Of a DNA stretch of 64,000 nucleotides, positions 10,500 to 22,497 are shown in pieces. The notes under the pieces are model-generated. The model made no database searches. It was not told the DNA's origin and saw only the letters and a list, made by a program, of their open reading frames with translations. Location of the stretch: the NCBI GenBank assembly GCA_963932465.1, contig OZ010787.1, positions 35,344,087 through 35,408,086 on the forward strand, given 5' to 3'. Every line of letters starts with the position of its first letter. Position 1 is the stretch's first letter. This stretch comes from Maratus speciosus (lineage: Eukaryota > Arthropoda > Arachnida > Araneae > Salticidae). The position numbers and the translations under genes are program-made.

Positions 10500-12190
10500 T
10501 CAAAACATTTTTGGCCCTCGGCCATTTAAACATACAAAGACGTCTAACACAGGTCATAGAGTGAAAGATAGTTGTTATCTGATATTAAGAATCAGTGAAA
10601 AGAGTTTCAAAAGAAAGATTCCAGTTTAATATCGCCAGTATTTTACTAGAAAAGATAGAAACTTAATATATTTCTACATTGAACTTTGAAAAGCTTCAGC
10701 AGCATTCCTCAGACTAGTACGTTTAAAGTTTAGGCAATGGATATACGAGTTTTATCTGATATTGAGAATCAATGAAAAATATTTCAAGCTGAATTGAACA
10801 TCTTCAGTATTTCAACTTAAAAAATAGAAATTTAATATAAATACACTACATTAAAACGATTCACCAATAATATTCCTCACATCATTGTATTTAAAAAGTT
10901 AAGACAAAAAGCATACAATTTTTATCCAATATTGAGAATTAGTTAAAAAGTATGAAGAAAATCATTTAAATTAAATATTTTCAGTATTTTACTCCAAAAT
11001 GTAGAAACTTAATATGTTTCTACGTTGTACTTTAAAAGGCCTCAACGATGGTATTCCTCAGACTATTATGTTTAAAGTTTAATCAGCAGATATAAAATTA
11101 TTATCTGCTATTGAGAATCAGTGAAAAGTATCAAAAGAAACAACGAACTGCGAACACTATATTTGTTTGACCCTCGTCAACCGTAAGTGATGTGGAAGAG
11201 CAAGAAGGCGTACACTACTTGGCATTTTTCTTAACTTGGTAAAGCTAAAATTCTGAATTAGTGGTTCCTCATGTGCTCACTGAACAAAACCTTAAAAGTC
11301 GACTGTAAGTTTGCACTTCTCTACTCTACCGGAAAACAAACGCTCCGTTTCTGAACAAAGTGGATCTTTTAAAATAATCGTCATCGATCTGCACAATGGC
11401 TAGAGTCAGATGAGGCCCCGAAGCACATGCCGAAAACAATCCCTTTAAGAAGATAATGGTGACTGTTACGTGGTGTATTGACATTTCGTTTTAGAAAAGT
11501 GGTGAAACTATTAATGCAGAGAAATACTGCACCCAGTTGGATACAAGTCACAAAAATTACGAATTTTTCGGCTCAGATTGGTCAACAGAAATGAAGTTTT
11601 ACTACTTCTTGATAATGTGAAACCAGCCGTTATCAGAACAATTGTCCTAAAATTACACAGCTTTGCACTATGAGACTCTTCCTCATTCTTAATACTCCTC
11701 AGACCTTCACCAACCGACTATCACTTTTTTTAGTATTTGGAACATTTTTTGACCGGAAAATGTTCGCCAATAAAATAGCCATCCACAACGCCGTTGAGGA
11801 GTTTCTTCGGTCCAGAATGGCGGACTTTCTACGTAACTGGTGTAAATGCTCTAGTATCTCAATGACCGATATATATTGCATCTAAAGATGGCTATTTGGA
11901 TTGGTAAAATTCTTGAAATTTACGTACTAAATCCCACATTTCATCTGCAACAACCTAATATATCTACATTGCAATTTCAAATGATTCAGTAACCCTTAGA
12001 TCCATTACGTTTAAATCTTAGTCAGCAGATATAAATTTTTTATCTGATATTGAGATTTAGTAAAAAGTCTCAAATTAATTATAGAGTTGAATATCTTCAG
12101 TATTTTACTTCAGAAAATAGATTTCTTAATATATATCTATAACAATGATATTTCTCAGGCCAATACGTTTAAAGTTTATGCAACAGGTAT
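10500..12190 (+). repeat. Array D: degenerate 180-bp tandem repeat, split by a mariner relic
   Basis: The phrase TGATATTGAGAATCAGTGAAAA recurs in variants at about 10578, 10757, 10937, 11105 and 12044, with TTTCAGTATTTTACT and CGTTTAAAGTTTA in each unit. The spacing of the first four is about 180, 180 and 168 bp. The array is broken by mariner transposase sequence at about 11140-11900 and resumes at about 11935. Divergence between units suggests an old array. Confidence 0.65.
11140..11900 (+). pseudogene. Mariner-family transposase relic
   Basis: Read across several frames, the sequence follows a mariner transposase: a Val-Pro-His-Val-Leu-Thr-Glu stretch at about 11266-11287 (the WVPH-like linker region), a degraded catalytic core, Leu-Asp-Asn-Val-Lys-Pro at about 11605-11625 (matching the HDNARPH block around the second catalytic Asp), Pro-Thr-Asp-Tyr-His-Phe-Phe, and an 11670-11885 C-terminal frame with AVEEFLRSRMADF. 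Several stops and frameshifts interrupt it, so it is dead. The first catalytic region is not clearly legible. No inverted termini were found. It lies inside the 180-bp array and was probably inserted there, with its ends eroded. Confidence 0.72.
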
Positions 12191-12585
12191 ACAATCAATC
12201 AGCTAGCTTGACTATTTCCGTTAAACTTTTTTCAAGATTTGGAAAAGCTCATCTAGCTCAAGAATTTTGTAAATTAGAACAATAATGCTCTGACTATTTT
12301 TCAAAATATTTGTTTAAAATATAACAAAGTATATATATACGAGAAAGCAATACTGAGTGAAAAACTAAATATTTGGAGTAAGGAGAAACGGGGAGTGGTT
12401 ACCCCAGAAAAATCTGAAACTTACAAAACAGAAGTGAAACTGGATTTACTGTAAGTTTATGATTAATAGTTTAGAATAGAAAACAATTAGAAGTTGCCAA
12501 CAATTAATTGCCTTGTTCAGCTCAAGTGTTTAATTCTGGATTCTTTACTTTGGTGTATTCCCTATTTCTTAATAAAAATTTAAAA
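12191..12585. other. Unassigned spacer before the Tc1-like relic
   Basis: AT-rich, with no identifiable element. The missing 3' part of the Tc1-like transposase would be expected here but is not visible, which suggests deletion rather than simple decay. Confidence 0.35.
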
Positions 12586-13141
12586 TTACCTCCAATAATT
12601 GCTTTTAAGATACATAAGAGACACGTGCAAGTTGATGGAAGAGTGATGCGACCGATTTTGAACGTCCCATTGATCTTGAAATTCGTCTTGAAATTCTTTT
12701 TCATTAGAAAACACAACAGACCTCAACTCCGTCCTCCAATGAGCTCTTGCTTGACACGAATGGCGGTGCAAATGGCAATGGCTTGGAGTCAGTAGAATGC
12801 ACACTACAGGGCGCCTAGCTAGGAGTTGTCCTTGATCTAACCGATTTCTAACAGTTCATTGTGTCACTGTGGTACCAACTTCAGCTCGAATTTCTGCCGC
12901 AGACGCAGTACGATGCCGCACAGCCGTACGCCGAATACGGAGGTCTTCCCTCTCAGTAGTGCCACGTGGCCGCCCTGAACCCGGTCTTCTTGAGGCAGTA
13001 CCATACCTTGACCACTGCTTCCAACAATCATGCATAGTGGATAAATTCCGGCCAAGTCTTTCTGCAATATCGCGGAAAGAAAATCCACCTTCTCGTAGGC
13101 CTATTGTACGACCTCGTTCCAACTCGGTGAGCTGTTGGTAA
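12586..13141 (-). pseudogene. Tc1-like transposase, N-terminal half, dead
   Basis: The minus frame 13141 to 12856 encodes a paired-type helix-turn-helix region (ELERGRTIGLREGGFSF, then RDIAERLGRNLSTMHDCW) and a GRPRGTTEREDLRIRR linker of the AT-hook type, as in Tc1-like transposases. A TGA at 12858-12856 interrupts it. The same frame then continues into the Tc1 sequence LTPSHCHLHRH, CQARAHWRTE and RSVVFSNE. In this family the last motif is FSDE and carries the first catalytic Asp; here it is Asn. Homology is lost after about 12650, so the second Asp and the Glu are absent. The normal length is about 340 residues; about 180 remain. The element's 5' noncoding region and terminus lie at 13142-13411. 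Confidence 0.85.
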
Positions 13142-13411
13142 TGACTTCTTCATCTTCTTAAAAGCATTCTTGACTAACATCAACTCAATACGTCACATTT
13201 CGAAGCTAAATAACGCTCAAGAACTTTACAGCACGCATTTAAAGCAAACCTGATTTGCAAGTTTTGAGTAGCGCTGCTAGCGCCACACTTTTGCACAAAG
13301 CACGAAAATTGAATCAATGTTATCTTTCAGATGTATAAACACGCCTACCAAATTTCGTTTATCTAACACAAGTCTTTCTTGGTGCTGGGATTTTTTTTTT
13401 CCGTCAGTGTA
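13142..13411 (-). mobile_element. 5' untranslated region and terminal repeat of the Tc1-like element
   Basis: Upstream of the transposase relic on the minus strand, the sequence leads to ACACTGACGG at 13410-13401, followed inward by a T/A run. This starts at a TA dinucleotide, as expected for a Tc1-type terminus. The opposite terminus was not found. Confidence 0.55.
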
Positions 13412-14522
13412 GTTCACCAAAATATTAAAAAAAAATAGCTATGAAATTGTTTGTGGATAATTTTGATGGGTCTTTAGTGTTAGAATGGAAATGTTTGTAT
13501 CTTCAGAGAAATTTTTACAAATTACATAGTACATAAATCTTTTGAAAATCGAAAGAAAAATTTCTGAAATACATTAATTTGTAAACTAAGAAAGTTAATT
13601 AACTGAAGTCATCTTCCCAAAATATTGGCAGAAAACCCAAAGCAACCAGAAACGCCCAGAGCTACCAAAAATAAGAAGCTGAAAAAATCTCCGTTACAAG
13701 GAACAATTGCTTAAGTTCTAAAAGTTCAACAGGTCACCATAATCTGTCACATAACAAAACTGAGATTGAAAAAGACAAAAATTAAAATACAATATTGTAC
13801 ACGCATTATTTAATTTTGCTCCAAGATTGATACAGAAAATGGTTAATATAATGATTAACTCTGTTTAATTAATTTATACTGAAAAAGAGCCATATTCAGT
13901 ACATTAAACTGAACAAACACGATAAAACGCAGACATTTTAACTCGAGCAATCTGGCTAGAGGTCGCCATAGTGTGGATTAGCGTTCCTTACACGGGTCGT
14001 GTTATACTCGACATCGAACAAAAGAAATTTCGTCAAATTGAACCCAACCTGAACTCGAAACAGATAAACCAGAAATGAAAGAAAATCAATCCATATTTTA
14101 ATGCAATTTTGAAAAATAGATTACAGTTATATCTCTAATATAAAATTTATATTTTATGTTGAAAAATGAGTATATATGTATATATATATATATAACCATT
14201 ATAGAATATTACAATTCATAATCAATTTCATATATATATATGGTGTATATGTGTGCGTGTGCGCACGCGCGCGTGTGTGTACTCATTAATGCTCAAATGT
14301 ATAGTTTTTTTCCACCTGAAAATATTTATAGACTTTTTTTGGAAAACCACTACCCGAAAATGACACTAATCCGAAACAAATACCCCACCTACATAAAAGA
14401 AATTAGTGAAACCCGACGGACAGGGACTTCGGTTTGGATCGGGTTCGGGTAAAATAGGGTTACTTGAGCTGATGTAGAACTCTAGTGTAGATCTATACTT
14501 CTTGATGGGGTAAAAAAAAAAA
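13412..14522. other. Unassigned AT-rich spacer with microsatellites
   Basis: Contains (AT)n at 14170-14195 and an (AT)n/(GT)n/(GC)n patch at 14229-14282. No gene or transposon end was recognised. Confidence 0.4.
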
Positions 14523-14847
14523 CGTTATTTTAGAGAACCAAAAGCAAATATGGGCGCTGCTTATTATCAGGAAAGAGATTTAAAACACATGGTTAAGGAG
14601 GTTGAAAGACTGTTTCCAGATGGCAATTTTGTTTTTCATCGGGATTACGCACGCTTACATAACACAAAGTCCCTTATTAAATGAATTACAGATAAAAGAA
14701 ATTAACTTTCTACCTCCTCACAAAGAAGTATCTAACACGCCTGATTGTGTTCGATGTAATTATATTTTACCGGGCTATGTAAAACAAATCACTTTAAAAA
14801 GTATACCTTTCAAACGCTTAGAGGGATTCAAAAAACAATCGAAGTAG
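14523..14847 (+). pseudogene. Tc1/mariner-superfamily transposase relic, C-terminal half
   Basis: The frame through 14550 reads MGAAYYQERDLKHMV, then KEVERLFPDGNFVFHRDYAR, which follows the transposase block normally written DGNFVFQQDGA and keeps the second catalytic Asp. After a stop at about 14682 the homology continues in the next frame: KEINFLPPHKEVSNTPDCV, then GYVKQITLKSIPF. The last motif replaces the usual SPDLNP. A single frameshift therefore joins the two parts. The N-terminal DNA-binding region and the inverted termini are missing. The superfamily call is by motif pattern; the exact lineage is not determined. Confidence 0.68.
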
Positions 14848-15082
14848 AACTCCAGAAAGTGCTGCAAAAAATTATTTATTTCCAATAGCCAAGACACTTA
14901 CACATAAAGTATATTATGCCAAAGTTGGGCATGTCGAAAACCGTAAAGTAAAAACCATACATAAATGACAATTTGTAAAAGTTTGAATGTGGTTAAATTA
15001 TTTTTACGTCAATCTACGCATCATATTTACGATACTTTTGTTCAATTTAACCATACAAGATTATTTAAGTTATAAAATATAC
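14848..15082. other. Short unassigned spacer
   Basis: AT-rich; it ends at the target site duplication of the SINE. Confidence 0.35.
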
Positions 15083-15096
15083 TAATAAGACTACGG

Positions 15097-15341
15097 GTTG
15101 GGTTGGGTTGATTTTTGACGGCCGATTATCTACACGAGGGATACAGGCCCGGGAGGGGGAGAAGTGCCCTCCGTGGGGGTCTTTCTAAGGGAACCTAATT
15201 CGTATTAACGCATGGAAAATCAACGGCTCGAAGAAAACCACGAAAACTCCGAACGATTAGGCCGACAGGTGCGATTGGGTTCGAACCCAGCACCTCCCGT
15301 CTACCAGCTTCGAGAGCAGAACCTCTCGGCCACTGGTGGGG
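15097..15341 (-). mobile_element. tRNA-derived SINE, copy 1, with 14-bp target duplication
   Basis: On the minus strand the 5' end carries a pol III A box TGGCCGAGAGG (15332-15322) and a B box GGGTTCGAACCC (15288-15277), in a tRNA-like context resembling the Ser/Leu class. A body containing GTGGTTTTCTTCGAGCC follows, and the 3' end is a tail of AACCC units (15107-15097). The perfect direct repeat TAATAAGACTACGG flanks it at 15083-15096 and 15342-15355, which shows target-primed insertion. Total length is 245 bp. A second, tail-less copy is at 36942-37117. The tail resembles a telomere-like pentamer, but it is only about two units long. No protein is encoded. Confidence 0.9.
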
Positions 15342-15355
15342 TAATAAGACTACGG

Positions 15356-15882
15356 AATTTTAAAAATGCAGGTGATATAGTAAATATTATTAAAGATTTA
15401 GCATCTAGAGTTAAATAGGAAAAATCTTCAAAAAATAAATAGAAATCTTTTTTAGTTGGGCGTATTTAACTGAACTTGAAATCTGTATTTTAAAGACGTT
15501 ATTCATAATTTTTTTAAGTTCATGTCTAAGGAAAGAAAATAAATAAAGCGATTTTGTACTTTAAATTGTATCACTGCAATTATTATTACATTCAAACACA
15601 AGTTAGCAAGGTTAGATATAACATAAGAATTATCATAAATTACGCATTCATTTTCGAATAAACGAAGAGACCTAGATTAAGATCTTTCACTTATGTTACA
15701 TCATGCACACTGAGAGCTATTTAGAGAGAACTTATATTACAAACAATTTTAAATGGAAATTTTTATGACCTTTGAAGGATTCAGTGCGCTTTTAAAACGT
15801 GATTTTCTCGTGAACAGCCAAATGTTTATTTGAAAATTTTACGATCGATGATGGGATTATCAGTTAGGACTCCATAAGAAGT
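15356..15882. other. Unassigned AT-rich spacer
   Basis: No element or gene was recognised. Confidence 0.35.
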
Positions 15883-16428
15883 TCACAAATTTCGCAAGAA
15901 AGTTTTCAAGATTATCATTTCTACAAGCATAAATCTGATAAGTGCGTCAGGCGTCAAAATACTTGGTTGAGAGAAAATGAACTTTACTAAAGCACCGGGC
16001 GATCCAAAAATGGTGATAAATTCAATACCTCCAAAATAAAGTAGATGGAAAAATTGCCGATTTTCACTCGATATCAAAAAATTAATTCTAAAATAGTTCC
16101 TTTTTTAACCAAAAGATGTTGTTTTCGGTTTACGGGGCCAGCTTCTTGAGACAGACTTCGATAATCGATACAGTTTATATTGAGTTTGACAACGACAACT
16201 AGTATGCATTAACGGAAATTTGGGAATAACTTCGTTTTGGCAGTAGGAATGAAGATCTGAAGTCCCCAAATAGAAAAGTTGTTTTTCTTTGTTTGATAGA
16301 TCTACCATCAACGCAAATTGTTGAGCCGCTGCAACTACAAAAGGAGAGAAACATACTTTCAGTGGAAACGATGTTTTCCACATGCATGGCCACCAGATTT
16401 TCAGAGAAGAGTCTTGTACCCAAAACAA
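15883..16428 (-). pseudogene. Unidentified coding-like minus-strand stretch with one internal stop
   Basis: Two minus-strand frames (16428-16105 and 16077-15883) are in register and separated by a single TAA at 16107-16105. Read through, they give about 180 residues. Composition is unlike the surrounding AT-rich chance frames, with Cys, Trp and Pro present (SRSWPRKPKT, IFGSPGALVKF). I do not recognise the protein. A competing frame at 16423-16199 is open as well. It could be a decayed transposon gene or chance. Confidence 0.25.
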
Positions 16429-16599
16429 ATCAGCTAATTTTATTTGATGTCAACTTGAAACTGGACTCGCTCACAACCCGAAAAGAAAGACAATAATCCA
16501 TCTTTTAATGCCATTACGTAAAAATAATCTACTATTATGTCCTAACAACCAATTTTACCTATTTTAGTGATGAATAATTGTATATGTAATCACTCATGT

Positions 16600-16843
16600 T
16601 CATATGAGGACGTGAGTTTCAAAACTCGCCTTATCCAGAAAATCAAATTTTGGGAAATTGCGAAAAACCTTACTGCGTTCAGTGGTTTTCATTGTAAATC
16701 AAGATTTTACAATGCCATAAATACACGATAAAACTAGAGTTTTTTTTAGAATGTAGTGTTTTTCGATGCAGATTCACCTGATTGAAAAAACTCGATTTTT
16801 TAAATTTTGGAAAAGGCGAGTTCAGAAACTCAAGTTCTCATAT
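16600..16843. mobile_element. Unclassified MITE with about 30-bp inverted termini
   Basis: CATATGAGGACGTGAGTTTC (from 16601), continuing into AAAACTCGCC, is answered at the right by GGCGAG (16815-16820) and GAAACTCAAGTTCTCATATA. Length is about 244 bp. It has no frame of interest. The target duplication is uncertain because the flanks are TA-rich (TATA or CATAT). Confidence 0.7.
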
Positions 16844-17279
16844 ATATGTTTATTTCATGTAAAACAGTATTCTGGACTTTGTCTTAGAAATCGGGTTAAC
16901 TTGAACTTGACCCGCAATAGTGCAATCCTAACACGAATCATGCACGCAAAATTAAGGAAAAACATTATTAGCACTCGGTTAGGAAATGCAGTCCTTCAGA
17001 ATTTTCAATGCCACGGAATTCTTATCGAATAAAGTGGGGTCCCACAGAATCCCATGGGATTACCCAATGTTTTTTTTCATTTAATAGTCAATCGAGAAAA
17101 AAAAATATGCGTCAATCATGTTTTGTGAAACACTTTCTAAACATTTCCAGAACATTGTAATGTAACTTATACGTTTAAAAAGCTGAAAGAAAATATCAAA
17201 GTAAACATCTTGGAAAACACATGACACATTTGAAAACTAGATTTCAGACATAACCGTCTATAGCCGAAAAAGTAGTCGT

Positions 17280-18066
17280 TCTGCATCCCTGTACATCATA
17301 GCTATATCTCTATGTAGACTATGCATAGTGTGCTAAAATTTAGCTTAGTTACAAAACGCAACACTGTCGAAAACTCACTTTCAGCAATTTTCATCAGTAG
17401 ACGGAAATTCACTCCCTTAATTTTGTATAACTCTGTTTATTATCTACCGATTTTTATGCATGCCTCATATGAAACTATACTTTAATGCAGGTAAAATTAA
17501 CGCATAACACAACTGAAAACGTATACTTTCAGAAATTACTACACATAGACGGCAGCGTAGCCAGTTATTTGTGTACACCTATGAATTTATTTCGATTCCA
17601 CAAACTTATCTGAGTGTACTAAATGTAGTTTACCTGAAAAATGAATAATTCAATTTAAAAACACCCTTAACACTAGAACGGCGGCAAGGGGTCATTTTGA
17701 CCCCTGCCAAACGAATACATGTCGATTCGAACCAGAAAACTTTTTATAATTTAAAATTAATATATGCTGTACAAAAATAACTTAAATAAATAAGTTAAAT
17801 AGTTTTAAGTAAAAATTCTGATGTGAAATATTTTTATAAAACTTGAGTAAAATTTCCCGCCGTTCTAGTGTTAAGCAATTCACGCTCATATAGAATGACG
17901 ATTAGAAATTATTTTGTGTAGCCCTTCATATGATCTATAGAATTTTTACATATCACGTAATGGAAAAATTTAATTAAACCTAAAAAAAACGCATATCAGA
18001 TTTGAAAATGCACTTCCAGCATTTATAACATACAGACATTACTGTAACCGAACTACGCTGCCAAAA
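17280..18066 (+). repeat. Array C, plus orientation (about 140-bp-class monomers)
   Basis: The degenerate unit contains CACTTTCAGCAATT(T), a CATAGACGG/CAGTAGACGG block, CTGTAACCGAA and ATGATCTATAGAATT. Four or so units are visible, separated by the TTAA MITE at 17667-17874. The same unit occurs in reverse at 25590-26140. Confidence 0.6.
17667..17874. mobile_element. TTAA MITE with CACTAGAACGGCGG termini (208 bp)
   Basis: TTAA (17667-17670) then CACTAGAACGGCGG; the right end is CCGCCGTTCTAGTG then TTAA (17871-17874), giving perfect 14-bp inverted termini. A subterminal palindrome AGGGGTCA-TTT-TGACCCCT lies at 17687-17705. It is inserted within array C. The pattern is that of piggyBac-type non-autonomous elements. 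Confidence 0.88.
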
Positions 18067-20470
18067 GTATTGGTTTCTGGGGGTGGGGGGGGGAGACATT
18101 TCCATCCTTTCTGTGCAAACGTCATCTTTTTATCATGAAAATTGTGCAAACTATTGATATTTTTTATTTATTTTTATATATATTTTTAATCGCATAGCAC
18201 TTTCTTACAATTCATGGAATTCTTTACACAGAACCTGTTGTCTGTAATGCTTAATTTAAAATCTTGGAAGCTAAAAACTCCGCACAAAATCGTAAATCAC
18301 ATCACTTCTTGAATTAAGTCAAAATATTTGCTACTAAGGAATGGAAAAATAAGTTTTTCTTCTCCGTACCTTTGGAGTAAAAAATTATTGATAGTAATAA
18401 CATTTACACTAGTTAAAACATGCATGCATATAAAAAAAAGTATTTTTTTAATTTTATTTCTTGTAACGATATAAGAAAAACAATAAGTATACCAGTTCTA
18501 ATGCTTATGCTTCTATCATTTGTTCAGAGGCAGAATAAATCTAATTTTCTCACACCTTTTGTTTTTTGCTACATTCAGTAATCACATCCCTGTCGTTTGC
18601 ACGTAGACGATAAAGCGATGATATAATAGATTAAGCGATTAAGCTTAATAAAATAGGTTTACTGTGCTTTGTTTTTATTTGTGTTTGTATCATCATTTTA
18701 TCCGATGCCTTGTTCGAGAAAGAAGGGAAAAAATCCCAGTATCTACAAGATAAATACTCTTTATCTATTTTAAAACATTGCTACATTTTTTTTTTCTTTG
18801 GGAAAGGAGGGGGATATAAATAAAACTATTTTTTAGAGGTTTTCACCTGCTTCTTAAAATGACTCCTAATTTTAAAATTTTAAATTTAAAAAAACAAGCT
18901 AACTTTACTTTCAAAGTAAAATGCTTTACATAAAATGGTGAAATCATAAAATATTTTAGACAAAAACTACGATTGAGAAGAATCCAACAACACAAAATCC
19001 AGAAAGAAACAGGATATTGAACCATACAAGCATTAGCCAAATTTAAATATAGCATTTGTTTAATATTTTTTTTCTTGGGAAGTGGGGATATCTATAATGT
19101 TGAATGATCAATGTACGGCTACTTTCACCATAAGAGTTTTTGTCCGATCAGGATTTTGTGCATCGTCCATTTCCCTTATTCCATTTTATCTTAGAGCTGC
19201 AATTCACGAAATCCCTAATCACATTAGGAACGGCAGGACACCGAGGGCAGCAATCATCCTATAAAATGCTGCCATGTATTTTGTACGGAGATTTATAAAA
19301 CTGAAAATGGATTGCCATAGTAAAACGTCTTTCATCAATGGAGTTATGAATGAGGAGGAGACATATAGTGTGCTGTCTACCAGTTGCGAGTGAAGTAACT
19401 GAGGAGGTTGTCACAATATGGCGGCTGCTTTTTTAAAATCTGATCTACAGTTTCTGAATAACGTCGGGGCAAACTTCCCACCAGTAAAATTGAATAGAAA
19501 ATTGTGTCTTTTTTAATCGTCTTATTCATTGAAACATTTTCTCACAAATATGTTAAAAACTTTATTTATTTTTACTGGTGTCAGTTTGTCTGGCAAAACT
19601 ATCATTTTGTTTCACTAGTTGTCATAATATGGAGGAAACATAGGGCCTCACTACCGCAAAAGTAAACTTCTACCAATAAAAATGCAAATATGTTTCTGAC
19701 ATTATTTATGACTGAAATTTTGATTTAATAAGGCGCAGATTTTTTTCTGTATAAATTTACTGGTGGAAGTTTCTGCCGGTATAATCAGTCATTGCGAAAA
19801 TAGTTACAATTGAAGCTTCACTATTTTAAGGATATAGTTCCTCTTTATTGACAGTTCCATGCTTTCATCCATTAGAGATCATCCTAGGCATATGTACAGC
19901 AATTCATTTTCGGATTGTCAGTTTCATCTAGCAATACAATTTTCAATCAATTTTTCGTACACCCTTGCCTGATAACATTATTGAAACAGTAGTTACGAAT
20001 TGAAATTTTTGCTTAGTCGAGATTGAAGATATGCTTCCGTTATTTGTGCGTTGTGGCTTTAAAAATAGTCTGAATATCTTTTTTTTTTTTTTTACTCTTG
20101 ACTTGCTGGTTAGATTGCTAGTTTTAAATTTACAGTTCCGGAAATAATCGGATTAGACATATAGCTGATATGAACAATTATCGTTATATTGCGAAATTAA
20201 TAATATATTAAATGTATAATACTTGCGTTAGTCATACACGTTCAATACTCATTGAATAATACTCACTGGAATTTCTGAATTATAACATGCCTTTAGGCAC
20301 ATCACTATGTGTTAGGTGGTTGTTCGTGTTGCTATATCTACGGACAAAAACTGCGTCTCATAATTTTTTTTAATTAAATATTTAAAAAAAATTGTGGCAA
20401 CCTCTTTTGGTGTAATCATATCAATTAATTTAATAAACACTATTTGGCAGTAACATGAAAAAACCTTTTA
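18067..20470. other. Unassigned AT-rich region with a weak inverted repeat
   Basis: No gene was recognised over 2.4 kb. A G-rich patch lies at 18079-18094. Two stretches around 19465-19500 and 19745-19790 share ACTTCC(C)ACCAGTAAA in opposite orientation and could be arms of an eroded foldback element. A poly(T) run lies at about 20081-20093. Confidence 0.35.
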
Positions 20471-20905
20471 TTAAGTGTGTTCTCAAATCCAAAAGGGCAA
20501 CTTTCTGACATAAGTTTTAATTTACTTTTGTTCGAAAATGCATGAAACTAGCTGGTGTTGTTGTTCAGAAACTATGTAATTGAGCTGTTTTTTTTTTTCG
20601 TTTTTTTGCAAACGCAATAGATCTTTCAGAAAACAGTATCAAAGTGAGCGTTTTGAACCGAATTTCCGCACGAAGGAAAAAAGAGCACTCAAGAGCGGGT
20701 GAAAAAGTGTTTGTCACGTGATCAAAATTGCTTATAACTCAATAGGTAATTGATTGATCAAAAAATGAAAAAAAAAAACAGTTCAATCCCATATCGCTTC
20801 CATGGCCAGGCTTTCCAATTTTATACCTTTCCGTTAAAAAATGAATTTGTAAATGTGTCAAAACGTTTCGCGCTTGTGGAGAAGAGCAGTTAAGAACAGC
20901 CTTAA
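20471..20905 (+). mobile_element. TTAA-target MITE, family 1, copy c
   Basis: TTAA (20471-20474) then GTGTGTTCTC; the right end is AAGAACAGCC then TTAA (20902-20905). It aligns along its length with the copy at 3013 (shared TTTCTGACATAAGTTTTAA, CACGTGATCAAA, TTGCTTATAACTCAATAG). Both ends are intact. Confidence 0.87.
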
Positions 20906-21411
20906 AGTTTTACAAGGATTATTATTGGAAATAAAAGGGGTTTTAAATCATTGAAACTCTAAATCTCACTAGGATGTACATACACAAGAAATATAACCTT
21001 CAACTTTAACTCAATACTGTCCTAATTTTCAAGATGATTAGTATAGAAGCAAAAGCTACTTCTTAAACCTAAAACACATCAAACATATAACTCTCAAATT
21101 TCAGAACAACCATGTTTCGTGATCCTGGATAAACTTCACTGGAATGTATATAACACCTTACCAACTTGAGTCACAGCAATTAACGTAGTTTATTCTGAAC
21201 AGAGGCTTACTGCAAAACACCAACTTTCCCAGTGAACAAACACATAATAACTCACTATAAATAGCAACCAAACAACCACGTGCTGGTGATGCATTAGCAT
21301 ATTACTTAATCTACCTAAAAACCCACATTTTGTCGAATTTAATCACAACACAAGAAACTTGGAGATCGCGAAGTTAGTATTGCTCATTCGCGAGCACGGT
21401 GTTACTTGTGT
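20906..21411. other. Unassigned AT-rich spacer
   Basis: No recognisable element. Confidence 0.35.
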
Positions 21412-21623
21412 TTAAAGCTTTCAGGGGCAAAGTACTTCTAAAATACTGAAATGATTGAATAATACCAGAATTTACAAATAAATTTGTTTGAAAATAAGTG
21501 AGAGCTTTTCTACACGTATTTAATAAAAGGAAAATTTTCATTACAAAATTCAGGTGCCGATGTGTAATTTTGGGATTAAAATTAAGTGGTCCAAAAATAA
21601 ACTACCGCCCCTCAAGGTGTTAA
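21412..21623. mobile_element. TTAA MITE, family 2 (TTAACnCCTTGAGGGGC), degenerate copy
   Basis: The right end reads CTACCGCCCCTCAAGGTG then TTAA (21620-21623). The left end is TTAA (21412) with AGCTTTCAGGGGCAAAG, an imperfect complement. The body resembles 23250-23465 (ACCAGAATTTA, AATTTGTTTGAAAATA, AAAGGAAAATTTT). Non-coding. Confidence 0.6.
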
Positions 21624-21758
21624 ATGTTCAAATTAAAAAAAGAGCGTTCCACAGTACCATTAGAATTCAGAGGCGAACGTCTTCCTGACTATTTCACATG
21701 AATAAAACTTTCATTGTGAGGTTTTAAAGATTGGAAAGGAAATTTTGTTTACATAAAG

Positions 21759-21906
21759 CAGGGGTGGCCAACTGTGGCACGCTTGACACCACTAAAATTT
21801 TACTGTAATCATTGTCTTATCTAATCATCGAATCTTTGCGATTCAAAAAGTCGACTTTTCTGTAAAAGTTTAGTGGTATCCGGCGTGCCACAGTTGGCCA
21901 CCCCTG
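21759..21906. mobile_element. hAT-type MITE (148 bp)
   Basis: CAGGGGTGGCCAACTGTGG at the left end is answered by the complementary CCACAGTTGGCCACCCCTG at the right end. Flanks are ACATAAAG and ACTTAAAG, an 8-bp target duplication with one mismatch. CAGGGGTGGCCAA-type termini are common among hAT elements. Non-coding. Confidence 0.9.
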
Positions 21907-21914
21907 ACTTAAAG

Positions 21915-22497
21915 TATTGTTTCAATGACAAAAAAATTCATTGTCCGTAGGTAAAACAGTTTGTCTTACATGATTTAAAATTAGTTTCACCACATAGAAC
22001 TTCTGAAACGATTTATGAAAATTTTACATACAAACTAGTAAACTCATAAGAAGATTTGGCGTTTCGTTCTAATTTATTACTTTTTGTAAAATTTTTTGAG
22101 CATGGAAAGTTAAATATTATACAACACCAAGAAGTAACTAATTACAAATCAAAACACTGACACAGAAAACACATCAGTCCAAACAACTGAAAAAAAAGGT
22201 ATCTAAAATCCTAAAAAGTACAGTCTCAATGTACAGAAAAAAATTAAGTCCAAGCTGTTTTATCACCAAAAAGCCGCAGAGGAAAAAGGAAAATAGATTT
22301 TCGATTGGGAATTATGTCTTCTTTGAACTTGTGATTAAAAAAAACTTAATGGGACGTCTTTTTAAATTATTATACTTTTTATATACATTCTTATTTAAAT
22401 TGTAACAAACATTGAAATTTTCTGTTCAAAATTTCAACGTTTGTTACAGCATCTATTTTTGACCTCATATTTCGATTCTTCGGTAAATTTTACACTC
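21915..22497. other. Unassigned AT-rich spacer
   Basis: No recognisable element. Confidence 0.35.

Noticed and set aside
15097..15107. Telomeric repeat
   Set aside because: Only about two AACCC-type units at the 3' end of a SINE.
15277..15341. Functional tRNA gene on the minus strand
   Set aside because: A and B boxes are present, but the sequence continues as a SINE body with tail and target duplication; no proper cloverleaf was found.
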